From DATBLE01 sp963719325 (GTDB lineage: Bacteria; Actinomycetota; Thermoleophilia; Gaiellales; Gaiellaceae): a stretch of DNA of 64,000 nt. The position numbers and the translations under genes are program-made. The notes beneath the pieces were generated by a model. That model worked only from the letters and a program-made list of their open reading frames with translations, was not told the DNA's origin and made no database searches. Location: the NCBI GenBank assembly GCA_963719325.1, contig CAVRBW010000027.1, positions 15,619 through 79,618 of the forward strand, in the 5' to 3' direction. Positions within the stretch are counted from its first letter, which is position 1, and each line of letters begins with the position of its first letter. Positions 1 to 6,777 of the stretch are shown here, in pieces.

Positions 1-208
1 GACCGCGAGAACGACTACCTCTGGGGGCGGCTCGACGCGAGCAGAGCGCCTCATCGGCATCCTCGTCGGCTCTGAAACAGACCCCACCTACGAGCCCTGG
101 TGCAGGAAGGCATTCGCCGCCGTCCTGGACGAGGAGGAAGAGGCGGTCCCCCACAGCCGCGCGCTCGTCGCGCACCTTCGCAGCCAGCTTCAGGCAGCGC
201 GTACGTGA
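1..208 (+). CDS. C-terminal fragment of a patatin-like protein, frameshifted
   Basis: Only the 3' end lies in the window. Frame 1 begins with DRENDYLWGRLDA, which resembles the C-terminal region of actinobacterial patatin-like phospholipases carrying a DUF3376 tail, then runs into a stop. From about base 38 the next frame continues naturally as AERLIGILVGSETDPTYEPW and runs to a TGA at 206-208. Deleting one base near 37-44 (for example the A at 40) gives the continuous LDAAERLIGILV, so a one-base insertion is present. Family assignment rests on one short motif and is tentative; the frameshift itself is clear from the two complementary frames. Confidence 0.5.
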   Translation, partial: TARTTTSGGGSTRAERLIGILVGSETDPTYEPWCRKAFAAVLDEEEEAVPHSRALVAHLRSQLQAART

Positions 209-238
209 GCCGACCCGCGCTCCGATCAAGAGATCGCC

Positions 239-270
239 GGGTGTGGGACAGCGGCTGCTCTCCCACACCC
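239..270. terminator. Bidirectional terminator-like hairpin
   Basis: A perfect 10-bp inverted repeat (gggtgtggga at 239-248 and tcccacaccc at 261-270) with a 12-base loop lies between the convergent patatin fragment and the leftward hypothetical gene. There is no clear T-run, so its role is inferred from position. Confidence 0.5.
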
Positions 271-282
271 TCTGCGGCGTAG

Positions 283-765
283 CTATGCGGAGAGAAGCCG
301 GTCGAAGAAGGACCGGTAGCGCGTGAGTGCGACGCGGAGGTCCTCCGTCGAGACGTCGTCGCCGCGGTCCCACTGCGCTTCGAGGCCTTCCCGCTCGTTC
401 GAGAAGCCGGCGGCCAGCCGCTGCATCAGGTCGGCGACGAGGGCATCGGCTTCCTCGACCGATTCTCGGGGCCGGTCGACGAAGCTGGCCTGGATCTCTT
501 GCCAGCGCGTCGTGAACCGCTCGCTCTGATCTTCGGGCAGAAGCGGCCCGCCCTCGTCGTCCGGCTCCGCGGCCGTGACCGGTTCGCGCTCGGTCTGCCT
601 CGTCGAGGCTTCGGATTCGTTGCGTGCCGCTCGGGCTTCGGCGAGCTCGTCTCGCTCGTCCGCTGAGCCGGCGACCGGCTCTTCTCCATGGGGCGACCGC
701 TCGCGGCCATCCGAGGGGTCGGACGGCCCCGCGAGATCGCGCGTGGTCAGGTCTCGGTCTGCCAT
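283..765 (-). CDS. Hypothetical protein sharing a helical domain with its upstream neighbour
   Basis: This 160-residue protein has an acidic, low-complexity N-terminal half (about residues 1-80) and a C-terminal helical domain with the pattern RWQEIQASFVDRPRESVEEAD followed by a predicted helix ending in RYRSFFDRLL. The same pattern (RWQAVQAEFVDDPRTAVASAD and HYRALFDELV) occurs in the gene just upstream, so the two are related by duplication. Its ATG follows directly on the upstream TAG at 766-768, a zero-gap arrangement implying co-translation. No enzyme motif, signal peptide or membrane segment is visible. Function unknown. Confidence 0.75.
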   Translation of the reverse strand: MADRDLTTRDLAGPSDPSDGRERSPHGEEPVAGSADERDELAEARAARNESEASTRQTEREPVTAAEPDDEGGPLLPEDQSERFTTRWQEIQASFVDRPRESVEEADALVADLMQRLAAGFSNEREGLEAQWDRGDDVSTEDLRVALTRYRSFFDRLLSA

Positions 766-1354
766 CTAGCGCACCGCCCTTGCTGCCGTCTCGCTCGGCT
801 CGCGCTCGGCCGGCCGCTCCGTGTCGGGCTCGACGAGCTCGTCGAAGAGCGCCCGGTAGTGGCGCATCGCCTGGCGGAGATTCTCGGTCGAGCTGTCGCC
901 GCCCGCGCTCGCCTGGGCAAGCCGATGCCCCCGGCGGTAGTTCTCGACCACCTGTGGATGTTCGACGGAGACGTCCGCGGCCCGCTGCTCGAAGTCCTCG
1001 ACCGGATAGCCGCGCTCGGCCATCACCGACTGGATCAGACTGTCGGCACTGGCGACCGCCGTGCGCGGGTCGTCGACGAACTCCGCCTGCACGGCCTGCC
1101 ACCTCTCCAGGTAGCGCTCCCGGGTCGCCAGCGAAAGCGGCCGGAGATCGAGCTGTTCGTGCCGCTCCTCACGGGCGGCGAGCTCGGCCTCGGCCTGACG
1201 CCTGCTCTCCCTCGTCTCGACCACCCGGTCGTACTCCGGACCGAACTGCCCTCGCAGCCTGCCGGTACGCCGCCGCGTCGACGCCAGCCAGATCGCCAGA
1301 GCCGAGAGCGACGACGACTCCGACGGCGACCACAATCCAACCCCATGTGGACAT
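766..1354 (-). CDS. Hypothetical membrane-anchored protein with an apparent frameshift near its start
   Basis: The best start is the ATG at 1354, preceded by GGAGG with 7 bases between, and it encodes MSTWGWIVVAVGVVVAL, half of a transmembrane helix. The main frame carries the rest, ALAIWLASTRRRTGRLR, then an extended helical domain with FGPEYDR. Removing one G at 1302-1303 joins them into a single N-terminal membrane anchor. Without that change, a GTG at 1362 inside the ribosome-binding site would have to be used and would give a non-hydrophobic N-terminus, which is unlikely. The C-terminal domain matches the neighbour downstream. Function unknown; the short N-out anchor suggests a membrane-tethered cytoplasmic protein. 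Confidence 0.7.
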
Positions 1355-1467
1355 GACCCCACCTCCGTTGGTTGATCACGGCAAGACGTGATTGCCGATG
1401 TAGGTCTTTCAACGGTCGGGCTCGGGCCTCGGTTACGCGCCGGGAGTACGATCCATGGCAGCTTCGA

Positions 1468-4278
1468 GTGGAACCTCGGCTACCGCCCAAGCTAGACCGC
1501 CGATTCGAAGCCGTCGTCTTCGACTGGGATGGCACCGCCGTGCCCGACCGGGAGGCCGACGCGAGCGAGCTGCGAGCGCTCGTCGAAGAGCTGAGCGTCG
1601 CCGGGCTCGACCTGATCGTGATCACCGGCACGCACGTCGGCAACGTCGACGGGCAGCTGGGTGCACGGCCGGCAGGGCCGGGGCGCCTGTACTTCTGCGT
1701 CAACCGGGGCTCCGAGGTCTTCGAGGCGACGCCGGACGGGATCGAGCTGGTCGACCGGCGCCAGGCGACGCCGGAGGAGGAGAGGGCGCTCGACGCGGCC
1801 GCCGCCACCACCGTCGAGGAGCTCGGTCGCCGCGGGGTCGTGGCCGCTGTGGTCTCGGAGCGGCTCAACCGGCGCAAGGTCGACCTGATCCCGGAGCCGG
1901 AGTGGGCCGACCCGCCGAAGGCTCGGATCAGCGAGCTGCTCGAGGCCGTTCAGGAACGTCTCCGCGGTGCCGGGCTCTCGGGTCTCGGCGACGCCGTCGA
2001 GATCTCGGTCGCGGCTGCGCAGGCGGCCGGGCTCGCCGAACCTCGCGTGACGAGCGACGCCAAGCACGTCGAGATCGGGCTCACCGACAAGGCCGACGCC
2101 GCCCGGTGGGCGTTCGCGGAGCTGCGAAGTCGCGGGATCGGCTCCGGCCTCGTCCTGATCGCGGGCGACGAGTTCGGGCCGCTGGGCGGCCTGATCGGCA
2201 GCGACTCGTTCCTGCTCGTGCCGGAAGGCTCCCGCGCGACCGTGCTGTCGGTCGGAGCGGAGCCGACCGGCGCCCCGGCGGACGTGCTGTCGCCCGGCGG
2301 CGGGCCGGCCTTCTTCCTCCGGGTGCTCGCCGACCAGCTCGAGCGGAGGCGTCGCGGTGATGTCCCCGACCTCGACCCCGATCCCGACTGGACGCTGACC
2401 GTCGAAGGGCTCGACCCGCGCCTGGAGCGCGTGCACGAGTCGCTCCTCACGCTTGCGGACGGCCGGCTCGGGACGCGCGGCGCGCCGCTCTTCGACCACC
2501 CGGCCGCGGCCCCGGGTGTCGTGCTCTCCGGCGTCTACGTGGGAGACGGCTCCGCCACCGAGCTGGCCGCGTGCCCCGACTGGACGCGCGTTGCCCCCGC
2601 CCGGCGAAACCGGCCGAAGATCGCGCGCCGGCTCGATCTGGCGAGCGGGCTGCTGCGCGAGGAAGGGCCGCTCACCTCGCTGCGCTTCTCTTCGCTCGCG
2701 CGGCCGGCCACCGTGGCGCTTCGTGCGCAGGCGAACCCCGCCCTCGTCGTGGCCCGCCGTCGCCGGCGCGCTCGCGAGCGCGTGGCGTTGGCGCTCCGAA
2801 ACCGGCGCCGCGGCCGCGTCCTCGAGCGTCTCGGCGCCTACGACCCGGAGCAGGACGTCGCGCAAGCGGCCCTGGCAGCCGCCGAGGAGACCGGGTTCGA
2901 CCGGCTGCTGCGCGAGCACCGGGAGGCTTGGGCCGGCCGCTGGCGGGACGCCGACGTCGTCGTCGAGGGCGACCCTGACTTGCAGCAGGCGATCCGCTTC
3001 GCGCTCTTCCATCTGATGGCGTCGGTCGGCGACACGGGCGAAGCGGCGGTCGGGGCGCGCGGGCTCAGCGGGCCTGCCTACCGCGGCCACGTCTTCTGGG
3101 ACAGCGAGGTGTTCGTGCTTCCCTTCCTCGCGGCCACCCACCCGGCGGCTGCGCGGGCGATGCTCGAGTACCGCGTGCGCCGTCTGCCCGCCGCCCGCGA
3201 GCTGGCGCAGTCGCTCGGCCGGCAAGGCGCGCGATTCGCCTGGGAGTCGGCCGCCGACGGCCGCGACGTGACGCCGCCCTCGGCGCGGCTCGCCACCGGC
3301 GACCTCGTCGCCATCCGCACGGGCGAGCTCGAGGAGCACATCGTCGGCGACGTCGCCTGGGCGGCCGCGCACTACCTGGCCTGGACGGGCGACGAGGAGT
3401 TCGCCGCCGGCCCCGGCCGCGACCTCTTCGTCGAGACCGCCCGCTACTGGGCCTCGCGGGTGCGCAAAGGCCGGGACGGGCAGGCGCACATCTACGGCGT
3501 GATCGGGCCGGACGAGTACCACGAGCCGGTCGACGACAACGCGTTCACGAACGTGCTCGCGCGCTGGAACCTCCGCCAGGCGGCAGCCCTCGACGGGGTC
3601 GACGAGGAGGAGCGAACGCGCTGGCTGGCGATTGCCGAAGCGCTCGTCGACGGCTACGACCGGTCGAGCGGCCTCTACGAGCAGTTCGCGGGCTTCTTCG
3701 AGCTCGAGCCGCTCGTGATCGAGGAGATCGCCCCGCGCCGGCCGATCGCCGCCGACCTTCTCCTCGGCGCCGAGCGCACGGCCGGCGCGCAGGTCCTGAA
3801 ACAGGCCGACGTGCTGATGCTCCATCACCTGCTGCCCGACGAGGTTGCACCGGGCTCGCTCGACCCGAACCTCGACTTCTACGAGCCTCGAACCTCACAC
3901 GGCAGCTCACTGTCACCGGCGATCAACGCAAGCGTGCTCGCCCGCGCCGGCCGCTACCGGCCCGCGCTCGAGTTGCTGGAGATCGCAGCCCGAATGGACC
4001 TCGACGACCTGACCGGGAGCACCGCGGGCGGGCTGCACCTGGCGACGATGGGCGGTCTGTGGCAGGCGCTCGCCTTCGGGTTCGCCGGCATCCGTCCTCG
4101 CGGCGATGCCCTGCTCGTCGATCCGCGGCTGCCGAAGGAGTGGAACGCGCTCGAGTTCGCCCTGCGCTTCCGAGGCAGGCCGCTTCGACTCCGCCTCGAT
4201 CGCGACGGCGTGACCGCCACGCGGGCCGACTGGGAAGTCCAGCAAGTAGATCAGCAGTGGGAGGTGAAAGCGAGATGA
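1468..4278 (+). CDS. HAD phosphatase fused to a GH65 glycoside phosphorylase (OtsB1-like)
   Basis: Start GTG 1468 gives 936 residues, chosen because it aligns with the start of the paralogue at 6778-9291. Residues 1 to about 300 are a HAD domain with the nucleophile motif FDWDGT (Asp19, Asp21) and a late GDEFGPLGG motif, as in trehalose-6-phosphate phosphatases. The rest is a GH65 phosphorylase: HVFWDSEVFVLPF, GPDEYHEPVDDNAFTN with the predicted catalytic acid Glu683, KQADVLMLHHLLP, and the phosphate-site motif THGSSLSP (here SHGSSLSP). Mycobacterial Rv2006 (OtsB1) has the same HAD-GH65 fusion. Likely role: phosphorolysis or turnover of trehalose or a related alpha-glucoside; substrate not determinable. 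The stop overlaps the next ATG (ATGA), so it is coupled to the stress protein. An inverted repeat atcacg/cgtgat at 1375-1392 precedes it. Confidence 0.88.
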   Translation: MEPRLPPKLDRRFEAVVFDWDGTAVPDREADASELRALVEELSVAGLDLIVITGTHVGNVDGQLGARPAGPGRLYFCVNRGSEVFEATPDGIELVDRRQATPEEERALDAAAATTVEELGRRGVVAAVVSERLNRRKVDLIPEPEWADPPKARISELLEAVQERLRGAGLSGLGDAVEISVAAAQAAGLAEPRVTSDAKHVEIGLTDKADAARWAFAELRSRGIGSGLVLIAGDEFGPLGGLIGSDSFLLVPEGSRATVLSVGAEPTGAPADVLSPGGGPAFFLRVLADQLERRRRGDVPDLDPDPDWTLTVEGLDPRLERVHESLLTLADGRLGTRGAPLFDHPAAAPGVVLSGVYVGDGSATELAACPDWTRVAPARRNRPKIARRLDLASGLLREEGPLTSLRFSSLARPATVALRAQANPALVVARRRRRARERVALALRNRRRGRVLERLGAYDPEQDVAQAALAAAEETGFDRLLREHREAWAGRWRDADVVVEGDPDLQQAIRFALFHLMASVGDTGEAAVGARGLSGPAYRGHVFWDSEVFVLPFLAATHPAAARAMLEYRVRRLPAARELAQSLGRQGARFAWESAADGRDVTPPSARLATGDLVAIRTGELEEHIVGDVAWAAAHYLAWTGDEEFAAGPGRDLFVETARYWASRVRKGRDGQAHIYGVIGPDEYHEPVDDNAFTNVLARWNLRQAAALDGVDEEERTRWLAIAEALVDGYDRSSGLYEQFAGFFELEPLVIEEIAPRRPIAADLLLGAERTAGAQVLKQADVLMLHHLLPDEVAPGSLDPNLDFYEPRTSHGSSLSPAINASVLARAGRYRPALELLEIAARMDLDDLTGSTAGGLHLATMGGLWQALAFGFAGIRPRGDALLVDPRLPKEWNALEFALRFRGRPLRLRLDRDGVTATRADWEVQQVDQQWEVKAR

Positions 4279-5078
4279 GGAAGGTTCTCGCAGCACTGGA
4301 CAACAGTCTCGCGGGGAAGTCGTTGCTCGCAGCGGCGGGCACGCTCGCCGCGCTTCTCGACGCCGAGGTCGAGGCCGTGCACGTCCAGACGGACGGCGAA
4401 CGCACCGCACAGAACACAGCCGAGGCCGCAGGCATTCGACTGCTCACGACCACGGGACCCGTCGTCGAGCGCCTCGTCGAGGCCGGCGGGGCGAGCGAGG
4501 TCGTCGCGCTCGCGATCGGCGCTCGCGGAACGCCCTCCGGACGCAGGCCGCTCGGCGGCACCGCCTCGGCCGTCGCCAGCGTCCTGTCCAAGCCGATCAT
4601 GATCGTCCCGCCCGACGCGGATCCGCCGGGAGCGTTCCGGCGCGTGCTCGTTCCGATCGAGGGTCTGGTCTCGTCCTCGCTGGCACCGCGCTGGCTCTTC
4701 GAGCCGGCCCGCGAAGCGGGAATCGACGTGCTCGCGCTGCACATCCACGACGAGGAATCGATTCCCTCGTTCACCGACCAGCCGCAGCACGAGCAGCCCG
4801 CCTGGGCGGCCGAGTTCGTCCGCCGCTACTGCCCCTGGGGGATCGACGAGGTTCGGCTCGAGACGCGGGTCGGCCGGATCGGCGAGGTGATCCCGCTCGT
4901 CGCGCTGGAGAGCAGCTGCGACCTGATCGCGCTCGGCTGGTCGCAGGAGCTCTCGGCCGACCGCGCGCCCGTCGTCCGCGAGACGCTCGCGCGCGCGAAC
5001 CTGCCCGTGCTCCTCGTTCCCGTGCTCGCCGCGCTGGAGAACAACAACAACAACGACAACAAACAAGGAGGCAGGTGA
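4275..5078 (+). CDS. Tandem-domain universal stress protein
   Basis: A 267-residue protein with two UspA-type domains: KVLAALDNSLAGKSLLAAAG starts the first and RRVLVPIEGLVSSSLAPRWL the second. The first ends with a G-rich ATP-loop-like stretch (IGARGTPSGRRPLGGTASA) followed by KPIMIVP; the second ends in LPVLLVPV. It overlaps the upstream HAD-GH65 gene by four bases and the next gene by one (TGATG), so the three form a coupled operon. The C-terminus is an asparagine tract encoded by repeated aac codons and appears to be a low-complexity extension outside the fold. In Mycobacterium a double-domain Usp (Rv2005c) also sits beside otsB1. Likely a nucleotide-binding stress-response protein. Confidence 0.9.
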   Translation: MRKVLAALDNSLAGKSLLAAAGTLAALLDAEVEAVHVQTDGERTAQNTAEAAGIRLLTTTGPVVERLVEAGGASEVVALAIGARGTPSGRRPLGGTASAVASVLSKPIMIVPPDADPPGAFRRVLVPIEGLVSSSLAPRWLFEPAREAGIDVLALHIHDEESIPSFTDQPQHEQPAWAAEFVRRYCPWGIDEVRLETRVGRIGEVIPLVALESSCDLIALGWSQELSADRAPVVRETLARANLPVLLVPVLAALENNNNNDNKQGGR

Positions 5079-5380
5079 TGGATCTCGACCAGAGCTACAT
5101 CTGGATCACGACCCGGCGGCTGAAGCCCGGCGCGCGCGAGGAGTTCAGCCGGGCCTGGCGGCCGCGCGAGTTCCCCGAGGGCATGCTGCGCGCCTACGAG
5201 TGCTACGCACCGGACGGCAGCGAGGTCGTCGGGATCTCGATCTGGGACTCGCCGGAGTCGCGTGACCGCTTTCGCCTGTCGGAGACGGAGGCGGAGCGGC
5301 GTCGGGCGATGGCGCCGTTCGTGACCGAGGAGAACGCCGGCTTCTACGTCGGGCGCGAGCTGAAGATTCCCGAGCGCTGA
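5078..5380 (+). CDS. Small dimeric alpha/beta-barrel-like protein
   Basis: A 100-residue protein starting at ATG 5078, eight bases after an AGGAGG ribosome-binding site that lies inside the preceding gene. The pattern YIWITTRRLKPGAREEFSRA, then a central strand EVVGISIWDSPESRDRF and a C-terminal strand GFYVGRELKIP, fits the ABM-like (antibiotic biosynthesis monooxygenase) dimeric barrel fold. No catalytic residues can be named, so it could be a binding or sensory protein. It is the third gene of the HAD-GH65/Usp operon. Confidence 0.7.
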   Translation: MDLDQSYIWITTRRLKPGAREEFSRAWRPREFPEGMLRAYECYAPDGSEVVGISIWDSPESRDRFRLSETEAERRRAMAPFVTEENAGFYVGRELKIPER

Positions 5381-5393
5381 CCGAGGACGCTAT

Positions 5394-5822
5394 TCAGCCG
5401 CTCGCCCGGAGGCGGAGCCGGCGCCGCCTCCGGCGGACTGCCGCGACGATGATCTCGACGAGGTCGGGGCCGAGGCGATCCTTGCCGACGAAGTCGACCG
5501 CCCCGGCTTCTCGCACTTCGAGCGCACGCTCCTCGTACTCCCAGCCGGTGATCGCGACGACGGGGAGGTTCGGCCGCCGCCGCCGGAGCTCGCGGGTGGC
5601 CTCGATGCCGTCCATCACCGGCAGGACGATGTCCATCAGGACGACGTCGGGCCGAAGCGTCTCTGCGAGCTCGACCCCCTCGCGGCCGTCGCGAGCTCTG
5701 CCTGCGACTTCCAGGCGATCGTCCGTCTCCAGCAGCTCTGTCACGACCTTGGCAAATGAATCGTCGTTCTCGACCACGAGCACTCGCCGAGGGTGAGAGC
5801 CGACGTGTCGTCGTCCCCTCAC
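5394..5822 (-). CDS. Stand-alone response regulator receiver
   Basis: A 142-residue protein consisting of one CheY-like receiver. The acidic pocket is in VLVVENDDSF, the phospho-acceptor Asp in VVLMDIVLPVMDG, the switch Thr in VVAITGW and the conserved Lys in FVGKDR. It ends in an arginine-rich tail (VRRRRRRLRLR) with no DNA-binding or enzyme domain. GTG 5822 is used because a TAGAAT hexamer lies nine bases before it. It is convergent with the Usp operon and no kinase is nearby. Output is unknown; it may act by protein interaction or serve as a phosphate sink. Confidence 0.85.
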   Translation of the reverse strand: MRGRRHVGSHPRRVLVVENDDSFAKVVTELLETDDRLEVAGRARDGREGVELAETLRPDVVLMDIVLPVMDGIEATRELRRRRPNLPVVAITGWEYEERALEVREAGAVDFVGKDRLGPDLVEIIVAAVRRRRRRLRLRASG

Positions 5823-5831
5823 TCCCCGACG

Positions 5832-5837
5832 ATTCTA
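5832..5837 (-). promoter_or_regulatory. -10 element of the receiver gene
   Basis: TAGAAT on the minus strand, nine bases before the GTG at 5822, close to the spacing seen at many genes here and suggestive of a leaderless or near-leaderless transcript. Confidence 0.4.
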
Positions 5838-5915
5838 TGGCGGGTGGGAAGCGCAGACGGGAGCGCCGACAGTGGGGCGGGTACGTACAGTGTCTTTTCG
5901 ACGAGGAGGCATGCC

Positions 5916-6239
5916 TTGGAACGTCTAGTGCTGGTCGCCCGGCTGAAGCCGGAAGCTCAGGCTCGAGCGGAAGAGCTGATCGCGAAGGGGCCGCCCTTCG
6001 ACCTGCAGGGGAGCGGGTTCCTGCGGCACAGCGTCTTCGTGTCGGCGACCGAGGTCGTGTTCCTGTTCGAGGCGCACGAGGTCGAGTGGCTCGTCACCGC
6101 GCTCGTCGAAGACCCCTTCCAGTGGATGGTCGCCGACGCGCTCGATGCCTGGCGCCCGCTCATCGACGGGCACCCGCGGATCGCGCGCGAACAGTTCTCC
6201 TGGGAGCACGATCAGCCGGAGGCGGAGCAGCCCGAGTAG
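5916..6239 (+). CDS. Hypothetical 107-residue protein
   Basis: TTG 5916 is preferred because AGGAGG ends six bases upstream and the sequence from it (LERLVLVARLKPEAQARAEEL) is clean; the nearby ATG at 5911 is in another frame and stops at once. The protein has a strand-helix-strand layout with HSVFVSATEVVFLFEAHEVEW and DPFQWMVADALDAWRPLI, again reminiscent of ferredoxin-like dimeric barrels, and a charged acidic tail. No known family is identified. It stands divergent to the receiver gene and next to other stress-island genes. Confidence 0.7.
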   Translation: MERLVLVARLKPEAQARAEELIAKGPPFDLQGSGFLRHSVFVSATEVVFLFEAHEVEWLVTALVEDPFQWMVADALDAWRPLIDGHPRIAREQFSWEHDQPEAEQPE

Positions 6240-6377
6240 AGTCCGGGTCCCCTGCGCCTCGGGGCCGATGAAGGACTGTGGGCGGGGGCCTTGTATCTGC
6301 GCAACAGAACGTCGTCTGATCGAGGACGCATGATCCCGTGATCCCGTGCGTTCTTCCTTTTCCCGCCGCGAAGACCT

Positions 6378-6743
6378 ATGACAAGAAAGAGGATGGTCAC
6401 CCAGATCCCCCACCCGATGGGCGACGACGCGGGTTTCGTCGCCGAGATCGCGAAGCTCGAAGAGGAGGCCGGACCGGTTTCCGCCCACGTCGTCGAGACG
6501 CGCTGGAAGCTTCGCCTCCAGGCGAACCGCTGCGCCGCCGGGGACCACGCCTACACCTGGTCCGGGCAGATCGTCGATCTGCCGGGCGGCTCGCCCCATC
6601 AGGTCATGGTCTGCGCCTATGCCGCCGTGCATGACGACGAGACGTCCTCACCGAAGCTGATCGGACCGCTCCACACCCCGGAGAGCGCGGCGAAGCGCCT
6701 GTGGAGCAAAGAGGAACTCAAGGAGAACGTCCCGCCCGTTTGA
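6378..6743 (+). CDS. Hypothetical 121-residue protein
   Basis: ATG 6378 (MTRKRMVTQIPHP) or the ATG five codons later could start the protein. It contains FVAEIAKLEEEAGPVSAHVVE, a basic strand TRWKLRLQANRC, and YTWSGQIVDLPGGSPHQVMVC, with an acidic C-terminus. No recognised domain or catalytic motif. It converges on the leftward phosphorylase paralogue with 34 bases between stops. It may belong to the surrounding stress island, judged by position only. Confidence 0.55.
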   Translation: MTRKRMVTQIPHPMGDDAGFVAEIAKLEEEAGPVSAHVVETRWKLRLQANRCAAGDHAYTWSGQIVDLPGGSPHQVMVCAYAAVHDDETSSPKLIGPLHTPESAAKRLWSKEELKENVPPV

Positions 6744-6777
6744 TCGGCGCGCGGGGCCGGCGGTCAGACTCGGCCGC

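Noticed and set aside
1354..1362. GTG 1362 as the start of the membrane-anchored hypothetical gene
   Set aside because: It lies within the ribosome-binding site of ATG 1354 and yields a non-hydrophobic N-terminus.
1492..3828. A 778-codon open frame on the minus strand opposite the HAD-GH65 gene
   Set aside because: It has no family motifs and lies wholly antisense to a well-supported gene; long antisense frames are common in GC-rich DNA.
5035..5078. Asparagine tract at the end of the universal stress protein as a functional repeat
   Set aside because: It is a short aac microsatellite outside the fold that also carries the next gene's ribosome-binding site; no evidence for function.
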